Part shown: piece after piece, positions 54,987-61,847 of the stretch
How positions within the stretch are numbered: the stretch's first letter is position 1
How the letters are laid out: each line of letters starts with the position of its first letter
Assembly: GCA_905480545.1 (NCBI GenBank)
Contig: CAJQQR010000127.1
Span: 1-61,847, forward strand
DNA: 61,847 bases
From: an uncultured Pirellulaceae bacterium
GTDB taxonomy: Bacteria > Planctomycetota > Planctomycetia > Pirellulales > Pirellulaceae
Direction of reading: 5' to 3'
Made by a program: the position numbers and the translations under genes
Notes under the pieces: generated by a model
Told to the model about the DNA's origin: nothing
What the model saw: only the letters and a program-made list of their open reading frames with translations
Databases searched by the model: none

Positions 54987-56120
54987 CTACTTGCCATCGT
55001 CTGGCTCCGCCTCAACAGCCTCATCAAGTTCGAGAAATTCTGCGTCCAGACTGGAGCTGCTGACACCCAGAAACATCGCTTTCATCCCGCCCACAGCAAG
55101 TGGCACAAGCTCTTTGAGACCACCCATGTGTTTTACCTTCAACGTCATCGTCTTTTTTGCAACGTTTACATCTACACCGTCCAAGATTTTCCCACCCGTT
55201 TTCAAGCCATCTTTTGCAAGCTTAAACATAGACTTTTGCATCTCTGCAAATCCTCCGTCACCTAATTCTTTCAATTGCGATTCCACCATCATATTTCCGA
55301 CTGGCAATGCAGATTTACCCATTTCGACCATTTGATCGAGCGCTTTTTTCATCGCGGTTGCAGACTCGTTCGAATCACAAGTCGCTTGGATATAAATGGG
55401 CGTGCTCGAAGCAAGTTGCACGTAACCGAATCCAGATTTTGCGTTAGCCAACAGGTCTTTGGGTTCGAATGGTAAACCAATTGGCCCCATCGAATCAAAG
55501 AACTGATTCAAAAATCCGTCGTAACCTTCGTTTGATCTGAACGCCAACATGATTTCCGAACCCGGGGCCGCGGACTTGATAAGGCTAGACATCGCTCCCA
55601 TTCCGCTTCCAGCCTTCAGCAACGACTCAATTCCCTTTGATGTCGCCATCGTAAACGTCTTGTCGTTGGAAAAATACAAGTGCGGGCCGCCGTCACTGCG
55701 ATGTCTTAAATAAGTTTTTCCAGCGTACTCAGTTTCCGTGTAATCCTTTAAGGCAAACTCTCTAGCTGAGTGAAAATCGTCACGATCAATTTTTTTGGCA
55801 TTTTCAAAAGTGATCGAGAATGCTGAATCAAACGGACCCCCGTCTAACTTTCCAAATTGCATCGTGATCGCCGTCATATTCATCAAGTCGAGGCCGGCTT
55901 CTTCCTTCAGCGGTTTTGCAAGCATCTCCAGATCCTTAGAACCCATGGGCACCTGCCCCACCAATTTTTCAACATCGACTCTGACAACGAAGAACGAATC
56001 GTCGGAAACAAAAGAAGTGTCGACTTTCCCCATTTGGGCATAAGACGACTGGGAGCAAAACAACAACGTCACAATTATCGCTGTGTTACGAAAAATGGTG
56101 TGGGTTAGCAAAGGCTTCAT
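54987..56120 (-). CDS. Secreted protein, second of a tandem paralogous pair
   Basis: A 377-residue precursor with a signal peptide (IIVTLLFCSQSSYAQ) and the mature start MGKVDTSFVSDDSFFVVR. The ribosome site AGAGGA precedes ATG 56120. It keeps the same domain order as the protein at 53789: a first half with VDVEKLVGQVPMGSKDLEML, a second half with GSEIMLAFRSNEGYDGFLNQ, and a closing segment KTMTLKVKHMGGLKELVPLA. The tail is acidic (LDEAVEAEPDDGK). It lies upstream of its sister gene. A 15-bp tandem duplication lies 22 bases before its ATG (56142-56171). Family unnamed to me. Confidence 0.8.
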   Translation of the reverse strand: MKPLLTHTIFRNTAIIVTLLFCSQSSYAQMGKVDTSFVSDDSFFVVRVDVEKLVGQVPMGSKDLEMLAKPLKEEAGLDLMNMTAITMQFGKLDGGPFDSAFSITFENAKKIDRDDFHSAREFALKDYTETEYAGKTYLRHRSDGGPHLYFSNDKTFTMATSKGIESLLKAGSGMGAMSSLIKSAAPGSEIMLAFRSNEGYDGFLNQFFDSMGPIGLPFEPKDLLANAKSGFGYVQLASSTPIYIQATCDSNESATAMKKALDQMVEMGKSALPVGNMMVESQLKELGDGGFAEMQKSMFKLAKDGLKTGGKILDGVDVNVAKKTMTLKVKHMGGLKELVPLAVGGMKAMFLGVSSSSLDAEFLELDEAVEAEPDDGK

Positions 56121-56141
56121 CAGTTCCTCTTGAGAAAAGTT

Positions 56142-56171
56142 ACTTGAGCGGAATTTACTTGAGCGGAATTT
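56142..56171 (-). repeat. 15-bp tandem duplication
   Basis: Plus-strand unit ACTTGAGCGGAATTT occurs twice with no mismatch. It lies in the leader region of the gene that starts at 56120. Confidence 0.9.
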
Positions 56172-56385
56172 ATTTTTTGTGTAATGCCTTGGGACCGAAA
56201 ACGGACCAAAGCCTATTCGGGCAACTCGAGTTCTTTCGATCGCATCCTTCTAAGTCGCTATTCTGACTTGATTCTTCAGCATTGAAAAGCGTTCAAATCG
56301 ACTTTTGCTGAAAGCTCATTCCGCAATTCGGTCCGCCTATCAATTCATTGACACAAAACAAAATATTTGATTCGAAAAACACTAA

Positions 56386-57861
56386 TTATTTCTTGGCCTC
56401 TATCGATATCCCGACGTTGGCAAGATGTCGTGGAACCCTAAAGCAATTGACCTGAATCACATCGATGTCGCTTATTCGTTCGACGACCTTTTCATTAACC
56501 AATTGCCAGGCTTCTATCATCAAATCGGAAGAATCAAACCGCTGCTTTGCGATTCTGTCCGATGCAAAAACCGGGTTGGGTTTTTCCACGACAAACGGAA
56601 TCTTCAGTTTCTTCATCAACTGAATCATGGTTGCTGTTGCCGTCGGGGATGTGCTGCCATGTATTGCAATTTCAGCAAATGCAAAGTTTGAATTTACGGT
56701 CATTTTCAATCCGACCAAATTCTGAACAAGACCGTCAACCGGTTCGAGCGATTCCCAGTCAAATTCATTGGATGTCATCACCACGATCGGATCGTTCATC
56801 GAGTTAACAGTATTTTGTATGACCGAATCCCATTGGCTAACAAACACGATCTCGCATGGTCGAACCGGTACTGCCTGATATGCCAATTGAATGTCCAACT
56901 CGTTTCGAATTAACATGGGAAGAATCGCACCGTACGGTTGATTCAATCCTAGAAATGCGACACTGTCGCACGAACGGCAATCCGTATCTCTTGAGACTCC
57001 AACGACCTTCGCAACGGCACGCTCGGCAAAAAAAAGCGATATCAATGCATGGGCTTCGGGTGATGAATGTGCCTGCACGAATAAATCGTTCTCAATGGTC
57101 AGGCCGTCCTCAAATGACAACATCGCGGATTTGGCGACGGCGTCGATAGCCAAGCCGGAGCATGTCGCACCCTGAAATTTTTCCTGAGCAAGTTGTCGGA
57201 TTTTTTGCAGCTTCGATTCTTCTTGACTCCCAAATGTCAGCTTCTCTACTTGATCACATGTCCGTCGAGGACCCAAATTCGAAATCTCGAGCGCGTATTC
57301 GGTCGCCTCAGCAATCAAATCCGATTCAGCAAGGCGGTCCACGATTCCAAACTCATGAGCTTCCTCCGCGGTAATCGAGTCACCAAATGCGCAAAGCTCC
57401 GCGGCTTTTACAATTCCGCACAACCTCGGCAAACGCTGAGTACCGCCAGCACCAGGGATCAAACCAAGCTTCACCTCTGGCTGACCTAACAGGGAGGCCT
57501 TTAGAGCAATTCGATAATGACAGGACATGGCCAACTCCAAACCACCACCCAGCGTTGTTCCAAACATAGCGCAAACAACCGGTTTCTTGCATTGCTCAAT
57601 CCGATTGGTGACATCGTAAAGACCAGCACCCAAATGACATATTCGCTCATGGATCATCTGTTCGAATTTTCGAACATCTGCCCCAGCCACAAACGTCCGG
57701 CCGCGAGCCGTCAACACAACAACGCGAATTACCGGATCACTTTCTAACGTTTCGATCGCCTCAATGATTCCGCTTGCTACCGATTCAGAAATAGCGTTTA
57801 CCGGCGGATTATCAACATAAATCAAACCGACTTGAACTTGTTTTTCAATAGAGATCGCCAT
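56386..57861 (-). CDS. Crotonase-domain protein fused to a degenerate, truncated 3-hydroxyacyl-CoA dehydrogenase
   Basis: About 491 residues from ATG 57861. Residues ~1-190 are a complete enoyl-CoA hydratase: FVAGADVRKFE (oxyanion hole), GTTLGGGLELAMSCHYRIA and GQPEVKLGLIPGAGGTQRLP, carrying both catalytic Glu residues seen in FadB. A helical linker leads into SSPEAHALISLFFAERAVAKV, the FadB/FadJ-type bridge. The next ~190 residues follow the HCDH NAD domain: VAFLGLNQPYGAIL sits where GAGTMGxGIA should be, so the glycine loop is gone; DPIVVMTSNEFDW sits at the SNTS site; STSPTATATMIQLMKKLKIP matches further on. The C-terminal HCDH helical domain is absent. It is probably an active hydratase with a structural remnant of the dehydrogenase. 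It lies 9 bases after the acyl-CoA ligase gene. Confidence 0.82.
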   Translation of the reverse strand: MAISIEKQVQVGLIYVDNPPVNAISESVASGIIEAIETLESDPVIRVVVLTARGRTFVAGADVRKFEQMIHERICHLGAGLYDVTNRIEQCKKPVVCAMFGTTLGGGLELAMSCHYRIALKASLLGQPEVKLGLIPGAGGTQRLPRLCGIVKAAELCAFGDSITAEEAHEFGIVDRLAESDLIAEATEYALEISNLGPRRTCDQVEKLTFGSQEESKLQKIRQLAQEKFQGATCSGLAIDAVAKSAMLSFEDGLTIENDLFVQAHSSPEAHALISLFFAERAVAKVVGVSRDTDCRSCDSVAFLGLNQPYGAILPMLIRNELDIQLAYQAVPVRPCEIVFVSQWDSVIQNTVNSMNDPIVVMTSNEFDWESLEPVDGLVQNLVGLKMTVNSNFAFAEIAIHGSTSPTATATMIQLMKKLKIPFVVEKPNPVFASDRIAKQRFDSSDLMIEAWQLVNEKVVERISDIDVIQVNCFRVPRHLANVGISIEAKK

Positions 57862-57870
57862 TTTCAAATA

Positions 57871-59529
57871 TCACAATTTGGATGAAGTGGACCCTGCAAT
57901 CGCCTTGGAACGCAGTAACTTTTTGGAAATCTTTCCCGTCGAGCCCTTCGGAAGCGATTCGATTATCTCAACGATTCGGGGCCATTTGTAGGCGGCTAGT
58001 TTTTCTTTGCAAAACGCTTGTACAGATTCGACTATGGCTGTGCGATCGTCGCAAACATCCATAAATCGAACATTGCTCCCATTGATGCGATCTGGACGCA
58101 ATGAAACGACCGCCTTGACCTCCTCACCCAGTCGATCATCAGCGACGCCAACGACCGCAACCTCACGAATAAATGGGAGCAGACTTAAAATCGACTCGAC
58201 CTCACGCGGGTAAACTTTGTACCCCCCCCGGATGATCACTTCTTTTTTGCGATCAACAATGTGCAGCTCACCATCTTCATCGACAAGTGCAATATCGCCC
58301 GTCCGAAGCCAACCATCGAAAAGCACTGCCTCGGTATCTTTGTGCCGCTTGTAATAACCCTTGAATACGTTTGGACCTCGGACCAGCAGCTCCCCACGTT
58401 TCCCGTGCGGCAATTCGCTTCCATCATCATCTACAACTTTAATCGACACGTCTTCCAACGGCATACCGACGGACCCACATTTTAGCGTTTGATCGATTCG
58501 CTGAAAGCTTGTCATCGGCGAGGTTTCAGTCAATCCATAACTTTCCTGTACCGCAACGCCGAAAAACGACTCAAATTCAGTTTTCACTTTCTTTTCAATC
58601 GCAGCTCCACCGCAAACGCAGTAAAGCAATGATGATTTCAGCGGCTTTTCAATAGCCTTGGCCGCCTCTACAAGTTCAAAAAACATCGTCGGAACGCCTG
58701 GTAGAAAAGTAATCTTGTCCCGAACGATTTGTTGAATGATTTCCATCGATTGAAAACGTCGCGCATAAGAAATCGCGGCACCGTGGACCCAACAACCGTT
58801 TTGCAAATTGGTTTGGCCGAATACATGTGACAATGGTAAAACCGCCAAGCCAACGTCGCCGGGTGCCAGCCAGTTGGTCTGGCCTGCACAACTGAATTTT
58901 TTCTCGCTAACGTAGATCGCGTTATGCAGCAGGTTTCCGTGAGTCAGTTCCGCCCCTTTGGGAACCCCAGTGGTTCCACTTGTATATAAAATCACGGCGG
59001 TCTTCTCATGAAAATCAACAGAATCAAATGCCCCAATTTCGAATTTCAAATTCGAACCTGATTGCGATTCGATCCTCCCGCAAACATCAATTGATTCTCT
59101 TTTGGCCGACCCAAACAACGGATCGGAGGGGGTCGTGATTAGCCGGCAATTGCGAACCTGTTCACAAACGCGGATTCCTGTGTCACGCATTTCTTCACAA
59201 ACAACAAGCAGCGTCGATTCGCTATCAGTGACCTGGAAGACGACTTCATCAACGGATAGCAACGGATTGATCGGAACGACCACAGAATCGGACAGTAATG
59301 CTGCGAAGTAATAAACCGAAAACGCGGGACAGTTGGGAAGCAGCAAAGCAACCTTGCGTTTGGGTTCCATGCCAGATGAAAGCATACGACGTCCAGCTAC
59401 TTCAGTGGCTTTGGCAACCTCACCAAAAGTGTAATCCCGACCTGACCAAAGAATTGCTTTTTCATCGGCAAAATTCTCGCTGGCATTCGTCAAGATTTGC
59501 CCAACGTGATTAAGAGTTCCTGTTTCCAT
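57871..59529 (-). CDS. Long-chain acyl-CoA ligase (AMP-binding)
   Basis: A 552-residue enzyme, normal length. It activates fatty acids with ATP and CoA. ANL core motifs: VILYTSGTTGVPKGAELTH (P-loop), ESYGLTETSPMT, GWLRTGDIALVDEDGELHIV (with the hinge DRKKEVIIRGG), and the C-terminal lysine in LPKGSTGKISKKLL. No membrane helix. It precedes the crotonase/HCDH gene by 9 bases on the minus strand, so the two form a fatty-acid degradation unit. Thiolase and acyl-CoA dehydrogenase are not in the window. The chain-length preference cannot be inferred. Its methylcitrate link (odd-chain or branched acids give propionyl-CoA) is at most indirect. Confidence 0.93.
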   Translation of the reverse strand: METGTLNHVGQILTNASENFADEKAILWSGRDYTFGEVAKATEVAGRRMLSSGMEPKRKVALLLPNCPAFSVYYFAALLSDSVVVPINPLLSVDEVVFQVTDSESTLLVVCEEMRDTGIRVCEQVRNCRLITTPSDPLFGSAKRESIDVCGRIESQSGSNLKFEIGAFDSVDFHEKTAVILYTSGTTGVPKGAELTHGNLLHNAIYVSEKKFSCAGQTNWLAPGDVGLAVLPLSHVFGQTNLQNGCWVHGAAISYARRFQSMEIIQQIVRDKITFLPGVPTMFFELVEAAKAIEKPLKSSLLYCVCGGAAIEKKVKTEFESFFGVAVQESYGLTETSPMTSFQRIDQTLKCGSVGMPLEDVSIKVVDDDGSELPHGKRGELLVRGPNVFKGYYKRHKDTEAVLFDGWLRTGDIALVDEDGELHIVDRKKEVIIRGGYKVYPREVESILSLLPFIREVAVVGVADDRLGEEVKAVVSLRPDRINGSNVRFMDVCDDRTAIVESVQAFCKEKLAAYKWPRIVEIIESLPKGSTGKISKKLLRSKAIAGSTSSKL

Positions 59530-59883
59530 AACCAGATTTTAACGTGAATACAACCAAACTGTATGGGATCGAGGTAGCAGTTGATGCTGGCAGTGGAGCC
59601 AGCTCGCATTTTTTTGTTTATCATGTAACGTTTGACGGCAGTCAGGAACAACAATTCGCCGGTGTCGTCATCGGACCGTTGCTCCACAAACTGCACAGCT
59701 AAACCATTTCACTCGTCTGCAATTTCTTTCCGTTTCCCACAAAAATGCGAAACTGTGCAATGCGCTAATTTTTCTTATTCTCTGCAACAAACAAACATGG
59801 TCTCATTTAGCAGAAACAATATCTGCGTTTCGTCTACACATCGACCTGATCCTATCTCGTTTGAATTATTTAGTTGTGGACCA
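59530..59883. other. Divergent spacer of about 350 bases
   Basis: It lies between the acyl-CoA ligase start (minus) and the likely start of the helical-repeat protein (plus). The only structure noted is the hairpin at 59586-59615. Confidence 0.5.
59586..59615 (+). terminator. Hairpin plus T-run, possible attenuator
   Basis: GCTGGC-AGTGGA-GCCAGC (6-bp perfect stem), then TCGCA and seven T. It lies about 270 bases ahead of the likely start at 59884, so it could end a short leader transcript on the plus strand. The gap between stem and T-run is a little long. Confidence 0.35.
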
Positions 59884-60948
59884 TTGAATGCGATACACGC
59901 CGTGGTGTATTTCCTCGCCGTAATGGTCGGTCTGGAGGTTGGAATAATCAACGCCACGGATGACATTGACCTGCTGATCAAAAAGCTGAAATCAACCGCT
60001 CCCGCCGAGGAACGGGTGACTGCAGCGCGAACCCTGATCGAACGCTCATCTGAAAAAGTGGTGTTGAAGTTACTTCCCGTTATTGACGTGCTGACTGCCG
60101 ACGAAAACGAAGACGTTCGATTCGAGTGTATACTTTTGAAGCTGTTTCTTTTAAAAAATCACCAACGAGAGTGCCCTCTGGAAGTTTTTCAGTGGATAAA
60201 GGACCCCTCTGAGAAGATTCGTATTAACGTAAGTTTGATGATGCAAGTCTTCGAGAATTTCCCTGAAGGGTTTCTAGAGGAACTGTTGGTGTTTTTCGAC
60301 AGCTTGAATCTGGATGCGCAGGCCGATTACCTTGTATTTCTGGTGGAGGTTGGCGGCAAAGAAAAACGAGTGCAACAACGACTAATCACCGCTATACGCA
60401 GCAAACATGCGGGCCAAAGATTCAATGGCACGGTGGCAATCTGGAAGGCCACTCGCGACGTCCAACTTATACTGCCAATTTACCTACAACGGGTAAGCGA
60501 CATTGAATTACTAGTGGACTTCATCGCACAAAAGGAACCGATAAAGCAGTTCCCTTTAACCGGTAAGCTTGCTGTGACACGAGTTACACTGGGCTACGCT
60601 GGTCTTGGAATGACTCTTCACAACCTGATGGTGAATCATAAAACGAAGTTAATTCACTCAATTCATTCTGTTATTGACATGGGTGATGCCGAGCAAAAAC
60701 TGCGATTAATTCGTTATATTCAACTTGGATTAGCGATCGGCGCAAAAGAAAAACGCGAGAAAACGCTGGGATTCAAAATCGCAGAGATGACACCCCTGTT
60801 GCCATCGCTAAAAAAGCTATCTGCCGACACAAACAGCGAAATCTCGGATTTGGCAAACGATGTGGTTCACGATATTGAGGTCAACGACGACAACCGGTTT
60901 TTGACGTTTTTGAAGCGATACGAAAATCCTCGCGGCGACACTCGGTGA
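59884..60948 (+). CDS. Secreted helical-repeat (HEAT-like) protein
   Basis: About 354 residues if started at TTG 59884, which gives a good signal peptide (MNAIHAVVYFLAVMVGLEVG, ending near IINA). The open frame starts much earlier (59632), but that part has no protein character. The mature chain is nearly all helix pairs in the HEAT/ARM style (TDDIDLLIKKLKSTAPAEER, VVLKLLPVIDVLTADENEDV, RLIRYIQLGLAIGA). No enzyme motif. It probably binds another protein. The downstream neighbour is a secreted hydrolase 75 bases away. The start codon is a weak point. Confidence 0.6.
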   Translation: MNAIHAVVYFLAVMVGLEVGIINATDDIDLLIKKLKSTAPAEERVTAARTLIERSSEKVVLKLLPVIDVLTADENEDVRFECILLKLFLLKNHQRECPLEVFQWIKDPSEKIRINVSLMMQVFENFPEGFLEELLVFFDSLNLDAQADYLVFLVEVGGKEKRVQQRLITAIRSKHAGQRFNGTVAIWKATRDVQLILPIYLQRVSDIELLVDFIAQKEPIKQFPLTGKLAVTRVTLGYAGLGMTLHNLMVNHKTKLIHSIHSVIDMGDAEQKLRLIRYIQLGLAIGAKEKREKTLGFKIAEMTPLLPSLKKLSADTNSEISDLANDVVHDIEVNDDNRFLTFLKRYENPRGDTR

Positions 60949-61023
60949 TTTACAATTGATGTGAGGAAGATTACCGAACGGCAATCCCCAACTTTCAAAT
61001 CCTTATTTATTCATGGCAACGAA

Positions 61024-61842
61024 ATGTCTCCCAAAACCTATTATGTTTCCCTCGCGTTCCTTTCCCTCATTGCTTCTCATGGGCTCGGACAGTCAGCAAC
61101 CGACGTGCTGGCAACGCGTGAGAATTTCTCCGTAGCCAAGCGCCCCGCGTTCGTAATGATGCCACCGAACGTAAAACGCGGTACACCGACGCCTTGGGTT
61201 TGGTATGCGCCGACGTTGGGCAAGGGTCTTCCTGGTAACGCCGAAAAGTGGATGTTCGAGCAATTTCACCGCAATGGAATTGCAATCGCCGGAATCGACG
61301 TTGGTGAATCATACGGCAGCCCAAATGGACGGAAACTTTACGATGAACTCTACTCAGAATTGACAGAGAACCGAGGCTTCAGCAAAAAACCGGTACTGCT
61401 TGCCCGGAGCCGTGGTGGCTTGATGCTTTACAGCTGGGCTGCCGAACACCCTAACCGTGTTGGCGGAGTCGCCGGAATCTATCCAGTTTGCAATCTTGAA
61501 AGTTATCCGGGCTTGAAAAGAGCTGCCGCGGCATTTGAATTGTCATCGGATGAACTTAAGATACAACTCGCAAAGCACAACCCAATCGATCGCTTGGAAT
61601 CCCTTGCAAAAGCAAACGTCCCGATACTACACATCCATGGCGACAACGACAAAGTGGTGCCGTTGAAATCCAACTCAGGGGAACTGGAAACACGATACAA
61701 AGCGTTCGGGGGACCGGTAGAAATCCAAGTCGTTAAAGGACAGGGACACAACATGTGGAGGGGATGGTTTGAATCACAAAAGCTTACAGACTTTATTATT
61801 AAGCATGCACGCAAGACCGGAAAAGCAGATTCGAATCAGTAG
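61024..61842 (+). CDS. Secreted alpha/beta hydrolase
   Basis: About 272 residues from ATG 61024 (signal peptide TYYVSLAFLSLIASHGLGQ). The frame extends to a GTG at 60961, but that adds non-signal residues. Triad: nucleophile ARSRGGLML (Ser in S-R-G-G), Asp in HGDNDKVVPL and His in GQGHNMW. PWVWYAPTLG, ahead of the nucleophile, is the usual oxyanion strand. A serine esterase or peptidase of the envelope is likely. It ends 5 bases before the end of the window and appears complete. It may share a transcript with the helical-repeat gene. Confidence 0.75.
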   Translation: MSPKTYYVSLAFLSLIASHGLGQSATDVLATRENFSVAKRPAFVMMPPNVKRGTPTPWVWYAPTLGKGLPGNAEKWMFEQFHRNGIAIAGIDVGESYGSPNGRKLYDELYSELTENRGFSKKPVLLARSRGGLMLYSWAAEHPNRVGGVAGIYPVCNLESYPGLKRAAAAFELSSDELKIQLAKHNPIDRLESLAKANVPILHIHGDNDKVVPLKSNSGELETRYKAFGGPVEIQVVKGQGHNMWRGWFESQKLTDFIIKHARKTGKADSNQ

Positions 61843-61847
61843 CAACA

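Overview
The window looks like chromosomal DNA of a planctomycete, most likely of the Pirellulaceae type. The pointers are family content rather than a marker gene: a DUF1549/DUF1553 protein with a planctomycete-type cytochrome c motif followed by its DUF1501 partner, an SHD1-domain protein, a CHAT/TPR protein, a DUF1570 protein, secretin N-domain proteins without a pore domain, a redoxin / cytochrome c / copper-monooxygenase-like fusion, and many large secreted proteins of unknown function. Coding density is moderate, operons are short, and Shine-Dalgarno sites are often weak. I saw no tRNA, rRNA, CRISPR array, insertion sequence or prophage gene.

Layout. 1-2321: 3' end of a prephenate dehydratase gene, a sulfotransferase and a Gfo/Idh/MocA oxidoreductase. 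2419-3653: a small secreted-protein gene broken by an in-frame stop, then a secreted protein whose C-terminal module recurs elsewhere in the window. 3662-5706 (minus): 2-methylcitrate synthase and methylisocitrate lyase. 6450-6683: a small lipoprotein with a hairpin terminator. 7177-12605: a CHAT/TPR protein and the redoxin/monooxygenase fusion. 12885-13800 (minus): a second broken secreted-protein gene, with two homologous repeats. 15041-21392 (minus): zwf, an SDR dehydrogenase, gnd, a HAD hydrolase and a PPi-type phosphofructokinase, a run for oxidative pentose phosphate and upper glycolysis. 21880-28277 (minus): an unknown protein, a diguanylate cyclase with a second degenerate GGDEF domain, a RbsD/FucU mutarotase and a large secretin N-domain protein. 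28546-31916: a DUF1570 protein and, convergent to it, a second secretin N-domain protein. 32085-40059: a kelch/Na+-solute symporter fusion, a flavin-reductase-like protein, an SHD1/propeller protein and a secreted alpha/beta hydrolase. 40175-44854 (minus): housekeeping genes ftsY, nusB, ribH, rho and coaE. 45389-49347: a membrane-anchored coiled-coil protein and a large secreted protein preceded by the debris of a paralogue. 49471-53596 (minus): the DUF1549/1553 and DUF1501 pair. 53789-56120 (minus): tandem paralogues of unknown function. 56386-59529 (minus): an acyl-CoA ligase and a crotonase fused to a degenerate, truncated hydroxyacyl-CoA dehydrogenase. 59884-61842: a helical-repeat protein and a secreted alpha/beta hydrolase.

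Themes worth follow-up: (i) three exported proteins share a secretin-like module but have no pore domain; (ii) two small secreted-protein genes carry an in-frame stop just after the signal peptide; (iii) at least nine short tandem duplications (unit 14-22 bp) sit in spacers and in none of the genes; (iv) several enzymes carry a second, degenerate catalytic domain (GGDEF, HCDH, CHAT). Starts were chosen by signal peptide, family N-terminus and ribosome site, and many differ from the longest reading frame.
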